This document shows, in pieces, positions 52,587 to 61,557 of a stretch of DNA of 64,000 nt. Each line of letters opens with the position of its first letter. Within the stretch, counting starts at the first letter, position 1. The DNA comes from Streptomyces albicerus (GTDB taxonomy: Bacteria > Actinomycetota > Actinomycetes > Streptomycetales > Streptomycetaceae), in contig NZ_VWMY01000058.1 in NCBI RefSeq assembly GCF_008905045.1, forward strand, positions 1-64,000, in the 5' to 3' direction. The translations under genes and the position numbers were made by a program. Under the pieces are notes generated by a model, which was not told the origin of the DNA, ran no database searches, and saw only the letters and a list, made by a program, of their open reading frames with translations.

Positions 52587-53903
52587 CTACGCCTCCTTGG
52601 AGTCCTTGGCGAACAGCGCCCGGCCCCACCAGTCGTCCTTGTCGCGGACGCCCGGCGGGATCGCGAAGATCGCTGAACCCACGTGCTGGATGTACTCGTT
52701 GAGCGGGTCGATCGCGAGGCTGCGCTGCACCGGGATGAAGCCCTTGCGCACGTCCCGCTGGTAGGCGAGGAAGAACAGGCCCGCATCCAGGCGGCCGAGC
52801 CCGTCCGTGCCGTCCGTGAAGGAGTAGCCGCGGCGCAGGAGCGTCGCCCCGTCGTTGGAGTCGGGATGCGCGAGCCGCACGTGCGCGTCGGGCTTCATCG
52901 CCTTCAGGAACGGCTCGTCCCGCTCCTTCGCCTTGCCGACCGGCGCACCCTCGCCCTTGTCGCGGCCGAAGATGTCCTCCTGCTCCTGCAGCGGGGTCCG
53001 GTCCCAGGTCTCGACGTTCATACGGATCCGGCGTGCCACGAGATACGAGCCGCCGGCCATCCAGTCGGGACCGTCCTTCTCGCCCACCCACACGAACTTC
53101 TTCAGGCGATCGCTCTCCGTTCCCGCGATATTGCGGGTGCCGTCCTTGAAGCCCATCAGGTTGCGCGGGGTCTGCTCCTCCGGCGTCGTCGACGAGGTCT
53201 TGCCGAAGCCCAGCTGGGACCAGCGCATGACGACCTTGCCGAAGCCGATCCTGGCGAGGTTGCGGATGGCGTGCACCGCGACCTGCGGATCGTCCGCGCA
53301 GGCCTGAATGCACAGGTCGCCGCCGCTGCGGTTCCTGTCCAGGTTGTCGCCCGCGAACTTCGGCAGGTCCACCAGGGCCTCCGGCCGCCGGTCCGCGAGC
53401 CCGAACTTCTCGAACAGGGACGGCCCGAAGCCGATCGTGAGCGTGAGCCGCGACGGCTTGAGACCCAGCGCCTCACCGGTGTCGTCCGGCGGCGCCTCGG
53501 CCAGACCGCCGTACGCACCCTCACCCACCGCCCGCCCCGCGGTCACCCGCCGAGCGGCCTCCGTCCAGTCCTTGAGCATCTGGACGAACTCGGCGCGGTC
53601 CTCGGTCTTCACGTCGAAGGCGGCGAAGTGCAGCCGGTCCTGCACCGGGGTGGCGATGCCGGCCTGGTGCGTGCCGTGGAAGGCGACCGCGGCGCCCGAC
53701 TCGGCCGCGGTCGGCTCGACGTCGTCGCCCGTACGGGCCATCACCACCGCGCCGCCGGCCGCGGCGGCACCCAGCGCGAGCCCGGCACCGCCCCAGCCGA
53801 TCAGCGAACGCCTCGACGGGGCACGGGAGTTGTCGTCGGCCGGAGTGCCGGCGGTGTCGCTGGTTCCGGGCTCGGTGTTTTCGGTCTCGGTCGTGTCCGT
53901 CAT
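52587..53903 (-). CDS. efeB: Deferrochelatase/Dyp-type peroxidase (EfeB)
   Basis: A 438-residue Tat-exported heme peroxidase. The signal is PSRRSLIGWGGAGLALGAAA. The Dyp hallmark GXXDG appears as NLMGFKDGTRN, and the conserved AAFHGTHQAGI-like block is AVAFHGTHQAGIATP. The C-terminal half includes FFLAYQRDVRKGFIPVQRSL. It oxidises ferrous iron or substrates, and has been proposed to extract iron from heme. It lies between efeO (22 bases upstream) and efeU. Confidence 0.95.
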   Translation of the reverse strand: MTDTTETENTEPGTSDTAGTPADDNSRAPSRRSLIGWGGAGLALGAAAAGGAVVMARTGDDVEPTAAESGAAVAFHGTHQAGIATPVQDRLHFAAFDVKTEDRAEFVQMLKDWTEAARRVTAGRAVGEGAYGGLAEAPPDDTGEALGLKPSRLTLTIGFGPSLFEKFGLADRRPEALVDLPKFAGDNLDRNRSGGDLCIQACADDPQVAVHAIRNLARIGFGKVVMRWSQLGFGKTSSTTPEEQTPRNLMGFKDGTRNIAGTESDRLKKFVWVGEKDGPDWMAGGSYLVARRIRMNVETWDRTPLQEQEDIFGRDKGEGAPVGKAKERDEPFLKAMKPDAHVRLAHPDSNDGATLLRRGYSFTDGTDGLGRLDAGLFFLAYQRDVRKGFIPVQRSLAIDPLNEYIQHVGSAIFAIPPGVRDKDDWWGRALFAKDSKEA

Positions 53904-53925
53904 GGCTGATGACCCTCGCTGGCTT

Positions 53926-55080
53926 CTACTTCACGACGGCGGCGGCGAGCTTGGACAGCGGCTCCGCGAGCGCGTTCACCGCGTCCGAGAGCTCCTTGCG
54001 CTCGGCCTTGCCGACCTTGTCGTACGAGGTGAACTCGTAGGAGTTCTTGTCCTCGCGGTACTTGTCGAGCAGCGTGTTCAGCGCCGCGAACTGGGTGTCG
54101 AGCTCCTTGGTCAGTGCCGCGTCGTTCTCCGAGGCGACCGGCTTCAGCAGCTCGTACGACTTCTCGGCGCCCTCGACGTTCGCCTTGAAGTCGACCAGGT
54201 CGGTGTGTGAGTAGCGCTCCTCCTCGCCGGTGACCTTGCCGGTGGCGACCTCGTCGAGGAGCTCCTTGGCGCCGTTGCCCATCGAGGTCGGGGTGATCTC
54301 GGCCTTGCCGACCCGCTTCTGCCAGTCGGTGAGGTCCGCGATCAGCTGGTCGGCGAGCTCGGAGTCGCGGTCGGTGAGCTTCTTGTCCTTCCAGAGCGAG
54401 CGCTCCAGGCGGTGCCAGCCGGTCCAGTCCTTCTCCAGGTCCTGGCCCTCCTCCAGACCGTCCTCGCGGAGGTCGACCTTGGGGTCGATGTCTCCGAAGG
54501 ACTCGGCGACCGGCTCGGTCCGCTCCCAGCCGATGCGCGAGTCGGCGTACGCCTTCTTCGCGGCCTCGATGTCGCCGTCCTTGACCGCCTGCGCGAAGAC
54601 CTTCGCCTTGGGCAGCGTCTCGTCGGCCTGCGTCTGCGCGTAGGCGCGGTAGTCGGCGACGGCCGCGTCCAGCCGCGGGTCGCGCTTGGCGACCTTGCCG
54701 CCGCCGGTGGCCGTGACGTCCTGGCGGATGCCCTTGCCCTTCATGCCCGGCTTGCAGGCGATCCGGTACGCGCCCGCCTCCACCTCGGCGGTGACCTTCT
54801 GGCTGGTGCCGGGGCCTATGTTCTCGCGCTCGGTGACGATCCGGTCGTCGGGGAAGAGCAGGTAGACCTCGGTGACCTTGGAGCCCTTGTTCTCCACGTC
54901 GATCTGGACGTGCCCGGCCGGGAACTCCTTCTTCGACACCTCGCACTTGGTGTCCGTGGCGGTCACCTCGATGACGTGGTCGCCGCCCGAGGCGTCGCTC
55001 TTCTCGGTGCAGCCCGTGACAGCGGCCAGCGCCGCCGCGGTCGCGGCGGCGGTGACGACGGAGAGTCGGACGGCTCGCAT
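53926..55080 (-). CDS. efeO: Iron-uptake lipoprotein EfeO (cupredoxin plus M75 peptidase-like domain)
   Basis: A 384-residue lipoprotein, lipobox AAVTGC (Cys24). The N-terminal cupredoxin-like domain (about 35-130) has ligand residues in TKCEVSKKEFPAGHVQIDV and ACKPGMKGKG. The imelysin/M75 domain (about 135-384) has the HxxE motif in WTGWHRLERSLW. EfeO binds iron at the surface and hands it to EfeU. It is the first gene of efeO-efeB-efeU, with an iron box 57 bases upstream, so it is probably repressed by DmdR1/IdeR when iron is plentiful. Confidence 0.95.
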   Translation of the reverse strand: MRAVRLSVVTAAATAAALAAVTGCTEKSDASGGDHVIEVTATDTKCEVSKKEFPAGHVQIDVENKGSKVTEVYLLFPDDRIVTERENIGPGTSQKVTAEVEAGAYRIACKPGMKGKGIRQDVTATGGGKVAKRDPRLDAAVADYRAYAQTQADETLPKAKVFAQAVKDGDIEAAKKAYADSRIGWERTEPVAESFGDIDPKVDLREDGLEEGQDLEKDWTGWHRLERSLWKDKKLTDRDSELADQLIADLTDWQKRVGKAEITPTSMGNGAKELLDEVATGKVTGEEERYSHTDLVDFKANVEGAEKSYELLKPVASENDAALTKELDTQFAALNTLLDKYREDKNSYEFTSYDKVGKAERKELSDAVNALAEPLSKLAAAVVK

Positions 55081-55136
55081 ACAGGCTCCAAGAGATTCAC
55101 GAGAGAGGCGGAGATTTCTGGTGAGGCGGGCCTAAC

Positions 55137-55155
55137 TTATCTGAGGCTTACCTGA
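55137..55155 (-). promoter_or_regulatory. DmdR1/IdeR-type iron box before efeO
   Basis: TTATCTGAGGCTTACCTGA matches most positions of the actinobacterial iron box (TTAGGTTAGGCTAACCTAA), 57 bases before the efeO start. Confidence 0.7.
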
Positions 55156-55257
55156 CCGATACCCGCCCGTCCAGTGATTCGGCTCTCATGGACGCTGTAT
55201 GGGCACGGCCTGATCACGGCGGCTCAATCCACCCCCCACGAACCGGTCAAAGACGGG

Positions 55258-56091
55258 TCAAGAACCTCGCACCGGGGCCACCAGAACGGCCCCGGTGCGT
55301 GGATGCGGGAACACCTCGACCGGCTGCCGGTAGACGTCCGAAAGCAGTCGGTCGGTGAAGATCTCCGCCGGCGGCCCGTCGGCCACCGCACGCCCGGCGG
55401 ACAGGATCACCACCCGGTGCGCGTACGCCGCCGCGAGCCCCAGATCGTGCAGCACCACGACCACCGCGTCCCCGGCGCGCGCCCGCTCCCGGCAGACCCG
55501 CAGCACCAATTCCTGGTGCCGCAGGTCCAGGGCGGCGGTCGGCTCGTCGAGCAGCAGCAGGCGGGTGCGCTGGGCGAGCACCCGGGCGAGCGCGACCCGG
55601 GCCCGCTCGCCGCCGCTGAGCGCCGAGAAGGGCCGCGCCGCGAAGTCCGTGACCTCGGTCGCCGCCATGGCCTCGGCCACCGCCGCATCGTCCTCGTCCT
55701 CCTCAGGCCGTCCGGCCCAGGGCGCCCGGCCCATCCGTACGACCTCCTCGACCGCGAACGGGAAGGAGAGCGCGGCCGACTGGGGGAGTACGGCACGGCG
55801 CAGGGCGAGTTCGGGCGCCGACCAGTCGGACGCCGGGCGACCGTGGACGCGTACGACTCCCTCGGCGGCCGGGAGATCGGCGGCGAGGGCGCCCAACAGG
55901 GTGGACTTTCCCGCCCCGTTGGGGCCGACCAGCGCCAGCACCTCGCCCGCGCGGGCCGTGACGTCCACGCCGGACAGCACCTCGCGGGCGCCGAGCCGGA
56001 CGTGCAGGCCCTCGGCCTCGGCCAGTACGTCGCCGGGGTGCACGGGACCGGGAGGCGTGGGCCTCGTACCGATCAGCCTGAGCCGCTTCAC
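55258..56091 (-). CDS. hmuV: Heme ABC transporter ATP-binding protein (HmuV)
   Basis: A 277-residue FepC/HmuV-type ATPase: Walker A GPNGAGKSTL, signature FSALSGGERARVALAR, Walker B RLLLLDEPTAALD and H-loop VVVLHDLGLAAAYAHR. GTG 56091 overlaps the hmuU stop and has AAGGAGG upstream. The ATP-driven partner of HmuU for heme (or ferric siderophore) import; the heme assignment comes from the linked HtaA and heme oxygenase genes. Confidence 0.93.
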   Translation of the reverse strand: MKRLRLIGTRPTPPGPVHPGDVLAEAEGLHVRLGAREVLSGVDVTARAGEVLALVGPNGAGKSTLLGALAADLPAAEGVVRVHGRPASDWSAPELALRRAVLPQSAALSFPFAVEEVVRMGRAPWAGRPEEDEDDAAVAEAMAATEVTDFAARPFSALSGGERARVALARVLAQRTRLLLLDEPTAALDLRHQELVLRVCRERARAGDAVVVVLHDLGLAAAYAHRVVILSAGRAVADGPPAEIFTDRLLSDVYRQPVEVFPHPRTGAVLVAPVRGS

Positions 56092-57233
56092 GCCCAACCT
56101 CCTTGCCTGCGACGGGTCCTGCGCAGCAGCCAGAAGAAGAACGGGCTGCCGAAGAGCGCGGTCAGTACGCCCAGCGGCAGTTCGGCGGGCTCCGCGACGG
56201 TACGGGCCGCGAGGTCGCCCGCGAGCAGGACCACCGCGCCGCCCAGCGCGCTGCCGGGGAGGAGGAAACGGTGGCCCGGGCCCGCCGCCATGCGCAGCAG
56301 GTGCGGGACGACGAGGCCGACGAAGCCGATGATCCCGGAGACGCTCACGGCCGCCGCGGTCAGCAGCGCGATGACGAGGACCAGGACGATCCGGAGCCGC
56401 TCGACGTCCACACCCAGATGCCTCGCCGGCCGTTCGCCGAGGGCGAGGAGGTCCAACTTCCGTGCGTACAGCGGCGCGACGGCCAGTCCGACGGCCGCGC
56501 ACGGCAGCACCGCCAGCACCTTCGGCCAGGTCGCCTGGGAGAGCGAGCCGAGCTGCCAGAAGGTGATCTGGTTCACCGCAGCGGTGTCCGCGAAGAAGAT
56601 GAACAGGCCGATCAGGGCGCCCGTGAACGCGTTCACCGCGATGCCGGTGAGGATCAGCGTCACGACCTCCGTCCGGCCGCCCGAGCGCGACATCGCGTAC
56701 ACGAGCAGGACCGTGCCCAGGCCCGTGACGAAGGCGAAGGCCGGGATCGTCCAGGTGCCGAGGAAGTTCAGGCCCAGCGAGATCGAGGCGACCGCACCCA
56801 CCGCCGCGCCCGACGAGACGCCGATGACGCCCGGTTCGGCGAGCGGATTGCCGAACACGCCCTGCATCAGCGCGCCCGCGCAGCCCAGCGAGGCACCGAC
56901 GAGCAGCGCGAGCACGATCCGCGGGAAACGCACGTTCCACAGGACGGACTCGGGGACACGGGCGAGTTCACCGTCGCCGAGACCGACGCGGTGCGCGATG
57001 GACCCGAGGACGTCACCGGGGGAGATCTCGTACGCGCCGAGCCCGGCGGAGGCCAGGGTGAGGAGGACGAGGAGGACGGCCAGGCCCGCGGTGAGCAGCC
57101 AGGGGGTGCCGCGGCGGGGTCTTGCCGGAAGGTCGGGGGCGGGCGGTGCCTCGTGGGCCGGGGGAGGGGCGAAGGCCTGTGCCGGGTTCGGGGGCTGGGC
57201 CTCGGGTGCGGCGCCCTTGTCGGTCACCGTCAC
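56088..57233 (-). CDS. hmuU: Heme ABC transporter permease (HmuU, FecCD family)
   Basis: A 381-residue FecCD permease with about ten spans, after a Pro-rich cytoplasmic head of 40 residues. The FecCD landmarks are NVRFPRIVLALLVGASLGCAGALMQGVFGNPLAEPG and GIIGFVGLVVPHLLRMAAGPGH. Its GTG start overlaps the hmuT stop, and its stop overlaps the hmuV start, a typical hmuTUV operon. Confidence 0.93.
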   Translation of the reverse strand: MTVTDKGAAPEAQPPNPAQAFAPPPAHEAPPAPDLPARPRRGTPWLLTAGLAVLLVLLTLASAGLGAYEISPGDVLGSIAHRVGLGDGELARVPESVLWNVRFPRIVLALLVGASLGCAGALMQGVFGNPLAEPGVIGVSSGAAVGAVASISLGLNFLGTWTIPAFAFVTGLGTVLLVYAMSRSGGRTEVVTLILTGIAVNAFTGALIGLFIFFADTAAVNQITFWQLGSLSQATWPKVLAVLPCAAVGLAVAPLYARKLDLLALGERPARHLGVDVERLRIVLVLVIALLTAAAVSVSGIIGFVGLVVPHLLRMAAGPGHRFLLPGSALGGAVVLLAGDLAARTVAEPAELPLGVLTALFGSPFFFWLLRRTRRRQGGWA

Positions 57234-58240
57234 TTCGCGTCCCCGTACAACTGGCTGACCAGGGACTTCAGCACCTCGTCCGTGCGGGGGCCGTAGTTGA
57301 GGAGGACGCCGTCCTCGATCGAGACGACCCTGCGGTCCATTCCCGCGGGAGTCTGGGCGACACCGGGGATCTTGACGAGGCCGTCGATGCCGCCGACGGA
57401 TTCGAGGCCCTTGGACATGACGAGGATCGCGTCGGGCGCGGCCTCGGCGAGGGCTTCCGTGGTGATCGCGGTGAAGTCCTTCTCCAGGCCCGACTCGGCG
57501 CCGGCGTCCACGGCTCCGGCCGCTTCGAGCAACGAGGTGGCTCCCGAGCCCTTGCCGCCGATCAGATAGACGGAGGCGGTGCCACGGAGGTAGAGGAACG
57601 CGACGCGCGGCTTGTCGGTCTCCTGCGGAATGTCCTTGCGCACGGCGGCTGTTCGCTCCTCGGAGCGCTGGGTGAGTTCCTTCCCCGCGGCCGGTACGCC
57701 GAGCGCTTCGGCCACCGCCTCGATGCGCGGGCCCACGTCGTCGAGGCCCTTCGCCGGGGCGACGACGAGGACGGGGATACCGGCGTCGCGGATCTGGCCC
57801 ATCGCCTCGTCGGGCCCGGTGCTGGTCTCGGCAAGGACGAGATCGGGCTTCAGGGACAGCACGCTCTCCGCGGAGACGTCGTGGTTCCGGGTCACCACCG
57901 GCAGCTTCTCCGCCTGCGCGAAGGTGGCGGTGATGTCCCGGGCGACAACACGGTCACCGAGCCCGAGCGTGAAGACGATCTCACTGAGACTTCCGGAGAG
58001 CGGCACGATGCGTTCGGCGTCCTTGACGGTGACGTCGCGACCATCGGACGAGCGGACGGTGACGGGGAGTTGGGGTGTCGGGGTGTCCGACAACGGCTCG
58101 ACGCGGTCGGCCGCGGCGGTGGTGGTGGTCTTACCGCCCGACTCGCCTCCGGGCGAGCTGTCGTCGGAGGAACAGCCCGTCACCGTAAGCGCGAGCACAG
58201 CAAGCAGTGCACCCGCCACTCGAGTACGCAAGCGTCGCAC
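57230..58240 (-). CDS. hmuT: Heme-binding lipoprotein (HmuT, periplasmic-binding class III)
   Basis: A 336-residue substrate-binding lipoprotein, lipobox LTVTGC (Cys23), then two lobes joined by a rigid helix. Landmarks are RIVPLSGSLSEIVFTLGLGDRVVARDITAT, LKPDLVLAETSTGP and the helix ending near residue 200. It captures heme from the HtaA proteins and passes it to HmuU. It is the first gene of hmuTUV. The iron box 144 bases upstream is shared with the divergent htaA gene. Confidence 0.93.
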   Translation of the reverse strand: MRRLRTRVAGALLAVLALTVTGCSSDDSSPGGESGGKTTTTAAADRVEPLSDTPTPQLPVTVRSSDGRDVTVKDAERIVPLSGSLSEIVFTLGLGDRVVARDITATFAQAEKLPVVTRNHDVSAESVLSLKPDLVLAETSTGPDEAMGQIRDAGIPVLVVAPAKGLDDVGPRIEAVAEALGVPAAGKELTQRSEERTAAVRKDIPQETDKPRVAFLYLRGTASVYLIGGKGSGATSLLEAAGAVDAGAESGLEKDFTAITTEALAEAAPDAILVMSKGLESVGGIDGLVKIPGVAQTPAGMDRRVVSIEDGVLLNYGPRTDEVLKSLVSQLYGDAK

Positions 58241-58289
58241 GGTCGCGTATTTCCTTTCGGTTCGCTGGTCTGGCAGGGGGCGCCCTCAT

Positions 58290-58332
58290 AGGGGCGCGGG
58301 GAACTGCGCGACCAGCCACAACCGGCCGACAG
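58290..58332 (+). repeat. Dispersed intergenic repeat, copy F
   Basis: Core GGGGCGCGGGGAACTGCGCG then ACCAGCCACAACCGGCC. This copy lies in the divergent hmuT/htaA control region, upstream of the iron box. Confidence 0.85.
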
Positions 58333-58383
58333 CCAACAATCGACCCGCAGTCCCCTTCCGTTCCATCCGCCGGAGGCAATAGC

Positions 58384-58402
58384 TTAGGTTAGCCTTACCT
58401 TT
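58384..58402 (+). promoter_or_regulatory. DmdR1/IdeR-type iron box between hmuT and htaA
   Basis: TTAGGTTAGCCTTACCTTT closely matches the iron-box consensus, 58 bases before the first htaA start and 144 bases before hmuT. Confidence 0.8.
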
Positions 58403-58459
58403 CTCGCCAGGATCGCAATCACCGGATCCGGCCAGATCCCGCCCGCCCGGAGGACCCCC

Positions 58460-59899
58460 ATGCCCTCGCGACCGCACCCACGCACCCACGTCTCCGTGCT
58501 CTGCGCGACCGTGCTCGGAGCGCTGCTCACAGTGCTGCTCCCGGCCGGTCAGGCCCACGCGGCAAGCCGTACCGTGCAAGGCGGCCGCCTGGACTGGAGC
58601 ATCAAATCCTCCTTCCAGAGCTACGTCACCGGCCCGATAGCGAACGGCAGTTTCTCCCTCACCGGCGGCGCAGCCACGGTCGGCGGCAGCCAGTTCCGCT
58701 TCCACTCGGCGACGGGCACGTACGACGGCGCATCCGGCGCCTTCAACGCCGGTTTCTCCGGCGGTGTCCACTTCCTCGGGCACAAGAAGGCCGACCGTAC
58801 CCACCAGCTCGACCTCACGATCAGCCGCCCCACCGTCCGCTTCCCCGGCAACGGCGGCACCGGCACCCTCTACGTCGACATCACCAGCAAGGCGAAGGAC
58901 ACCGGGACGGTCACGACGTCCTCGCAGGTGCCCTTCGCCTCCCTCTCCCTCGGCGGCATCGACATGGAGGGCGGCGGCAACGCGGTCCAGCTCAACAACC
59001 TGCCCGCCACGCTGACGGCCCAGGGCGCCAAGTCCTTCGCCGGGTACTACGAGGCGGGCACCGCCCTCGACCCGGTCAGCCTGTCGGCGGACGTGAAGGC
59101 GGCGGCCGCCAAGCCGTCGAGTGCGCCGTCCCCCTCCCCGACGAAGTCCACGAAGTCCAAGGAGAAGAAGGGGAGTTCATCCGGGATCGAGGACGGAGCC
59201 GTCGACTGGGGCGTGCGCAGGACCTTCCGCGAGTACGTCACCGGAACCATCGCCCAGGGCGAGTGGAAGCTCAGCGGGGGCGCCCAGGACGGCGGCGCGC
59301 TCTTCCGCTTCCCCGAGGGATCGGGCACGTACGACGACGAGAAGCGCACCCTCGACGCATCGTTCGCCGGAGCCGTCCGTTTCACCGGGAAGCAGGGCCT
59401 CGACCTGAAGCTCGGCGCGGTCCGGGCCAAGGTCGCGGACGGCGGCAAGGGCACGCTCTACGCCGACGTGACGAGCGCGGGCGGTACGGAGAAGAAGGTC
59501 CCGCTGGTCACCTTCATCGCACGGGACCTCAAGCCCCAGGACGGCCTCGCCCGGGTCACCGAGGCGCCCACGAAGCTCACCGCCGACGGCGCCAAGGCCT
59601 TCGGCGGGATGTACAAGGCGGGCACGGAGATGGACCCGGTCTCTCTTGCCGTCGCCCTGACCGACAGCGCCGAACTGCCCGCCCTGCCCGACCTGGGCAG
59701 CGCGGAGTCGGCCACACCGGAAGCCGCGGCCGCCGAGAAGTCGGCCGAGCCCAGGACCGAGGCGATCGCGAGCGATTCGGACGTCCCCGTCCTGCCCATC
59801 GGCCTCGCGGTCGGCTCCCTGATCGCGGTGGCGGCTGCCTACGTGATCATCCGCAGGCGTCGTGCGCGACCGGCTGCCGACGCTCCCGCAGAGGACTGA
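58460..59899 (+). CDS. HtaA-domain heme-binding surface protein (two domains)
   Basis: A 479-residue exported protein. The signal peptide ends at QAHA (about residue 34). There are two HtaA domains, at about 40-205 (GRLDWSIKSSFQSYVTGPIA) and about 245-405 (GAVDWGVRRTFREYVTGTIA), joined by a Ser/Pro/Lys linker. Each keeps the W-G/S-I/V-K/R...F..Y heme-binding start and the GTGTY/GSGTY turn. A C-terminal span (IGLAVGSLIAVAAAYVII) and RRRR stop-transfer anchor it, with no sortase motif. In Corynebacterium HtaA proteins take heme from hemoglobin and give it to HmuT. Confidence 0.92.
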   Translation: MPSRPHPRTHVSVLCATVLGALLTVLLPAGQAHAASRTVQGGRLDWSIKSSFQSYVTGPIANGSFSLTGGAATVGGSQFRFHSATGTYDGASGAFNAGFSGGVHFLGHKKADRTHQLDLTISRPTVRFPGNGGTGTLYVDITSKAKDTGTVTTSSQVPFASLSLGGIDMEGGGNAVQLNNLPATLTAQGAKSFAGYYEAGTALDPVSLSADVKAAAAKPSSAPSPSPTKSTKSKEKKGSSSGIEDGAVDWGVRRTFREYVTGTIAQGEWKLSGGAQDGGALFRFPEGSGTYDDEKRTLDASFAGAVRFTGKQGLDLKLGAVRAKVADGGKGTLYADVTSAGGTEKKVPLVTFIARDLKPQDGLARVTEAPTKLTADGAKAFGGMYKAGTEMDPVSLAVALTDSAELPALPDLGSAESATPEAAAAEKSAEPRTEAIASDSDVPVLPIGLAVGSLIAVAAAYVIIRRRRARPAADAPAED

Positions 59900-59975
59900 A
59901 CCCCCTTGCCCTGTCCGCCTGTCGGCGGACTCCCACACTGGACCGACTCCCACTGAACCGAGGAGACCCACGACC

Positions 59976-61466
59976 ATGGCCGCCACCAGACGCCGCCGTC
60001 CGATAGCCCTCGCCGCAGCCTGCGCGACCGCCGTCACGCTCGGCGCCACCGCGCTCGCCGCGACGTCCGCGTCCGCCGCCGAAGTGCCGCTCAAGGGCTA
60101 CGAGTTGACCTGGGGCATCAAGCAGTCGTACCGCACGTACGTGACCGGGATGGCGGCCGGCAGCTTCACGCCCGAGGGCGGCGCCACGCAGGCCAAGGAC
60201 AACGGCGCCTTCACCTTCGGCAACGGCACCGGGACCTACGACTCCGAGGCGCACACTGTCTCGCTCGGCTTCGAGGGCGGTCTGAAGATCGCCTCCAAGC
60301 TGCACGGCTTCGAACTCGCCCTGTCCGACGTGAAGTTCGACAGCAAGGCCGCCAAAGTCACCGCCGACGTGACGAAGAGCGGCGCGACCCAGCAAGACGT
60401 GCCGCTCGCCGAGGTCACCGTCACCCGCGACATGAAGGACATGGCGACCAAGCTGACGAAGGAGGCCGCGGACGTCTTCGGCAGCTCGAGCTACAGCGGC
60501 GCGGCGGGGGATCCGCTGACGGTGGTGGAGAAGAAGACGGAGTCGCCGTCTCCGTCGACCTCGACCTCCACCACCCCGTCGGGCACCCCGTCCACGTCCG
60601 CGTCCCCCACGCCCTCGCAGACCCCGTCCACCACACCCTCGACGAGCCCGTCGCAGTCCACGAGCGCGACCCCCTCGCCCACCGGGGCCGACGCCTCGGG
60701 GGACATCACCGACGGCACCCTCGGCTGGGGCGTGAAGCAGTCCTTCCGCACGTACGTCGTGGACGGCGTCGCCAAGGGCAGGATCACGGTCTCCGGCGGC
60801 GCGTCCCAGGCCGCGGGCAACGGGATCTTCACCTTCGTCGACGGCACCGGCACCTACGACACGGACGCCGACACCCTCAACGCCTCCTTCAAGGGCTCGG
60901 TCAACTTCAAGGGCCATGAGGAGAACGGCAGTTACGGCCTCGACCTCACTCTCAGCGACCTCAAGGCGGAGCTCGACGGCGGCTCCGGCAAGCTGACCGC
61001 CGACGTCAACAGCCTCGGCGAGAAGTCCGACGACGTGACCCTCGCCGAACTCAAGCCCAAGTCCGCCGACCTGACGGCCAAGAACGACGTCATCACCCTC
61101 GACGACGTCACCACCACCCTCACCAAGGCCGGTGCCGAGGCCTTCGGCGGCTTCTACCAGGCCGGCGCCGAACTCGACCCGGTCGACCTCTCGGTGGCCC
61201 TGTCCGAGGACGCCGAACTCCCGGACACGGACCCCTCCTCGTCCACCGGCGCCACGGGCGGTACGGGCACGGGCGGCACCGGCACGACCGGAGCCGCCGG
61301 CACCACCGGCTCCACCACGGGCGGCGTGACCGGCGGCCTCGCCTCCACCGGCTCCGACGTCCCCGTCACCGCCCTGGGCGCCGCGGCCGCGGCAACCGTC
61401 GCGGCGGGCGCGGGCGTGGTCTTCGCCGTACGCCGCCGCCGCGCGACGGACTCCGTCCAGTCCTGA
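59976..61466 (+). CDS. HtaA-domain heme-binding protein with LAxTG sortase signal
   Basis: A 496-residue exported protein from ATG 59976 (GAGGAGA upstream). The signal peptide ends near residue 36. HtaA domain 1 spans about 40-185 (YELTWGIKQSYRTYVTGMAA) and domain 2 about 245-410 (GTLGWGVKQSFRTYVVDGVA), separated by a 50-residue Thr/Ser/Pro linker. The C-terminus has a Gly/Thr-rich stalk, LASTG, a hydrophobic span and an RRRRA tail, a class E-type sortase anchor. It follows the first htaA gene by 76 bases and shares its iron control. Confidence 0.93.
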   Translation: MAATRRRRPIALAAACATAVTLGATALAATSASAAEVPLKGYELTWGIKQSYRTYVTGMAAGSFTPEGGATQAKDNGAFTFGNGTGTYDSEAHTVSLGFEGGLKIASKLHGFELALSDVKFDSKAAKVTADVTKSGATQQDVPLAEVTVTRDMKDMATKLTKEAADVFGSSSYSGAAGDPLTVVEKKTESPSPSTSTSTTPSGTPSTSASPTPSQTPSTTPSTSPSQSTSATPSPTGADASGDITDGTLGWGVKQSFRTYVVDGVAKGRITVSGGASQAAGNGIFTFVDGTGTYDTDADTLNASFKGSVNFKGHEENGSYGLDLTLSDLKAELDGGSGKLTADVNSLGEKSDDVTLAELKPKSADLTAKNDVITLDDVTTTLTKAGAEAFGGFYQAGAELDPVDLSVALSEDAELPDTDPSSSTGATGGTGTGGTGTTGAAGTTGSTTGGVTGGLASTGSDVPVTALGAAAAATVAAGAGVVFAVRRRRATDSVQS

Positions 61467-61557
61467 CCCGAACCCGACGAGCACCCGGCCGCCGCCCCCA
61501 CCCCGGGGCCGGCGGCCGGGTGCGCATGCACTGCTCCTGTGGTGTTTGAATGCCCGG

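Noticed and set aside
50581..53313. A 910-residue frame ending in the lipoprotein
   Set aside because: The real gene is the terminal 334 residues with a proper signal and lipobox; the upstream part is out of frame with efeB and efeU, whose motifs are clear.
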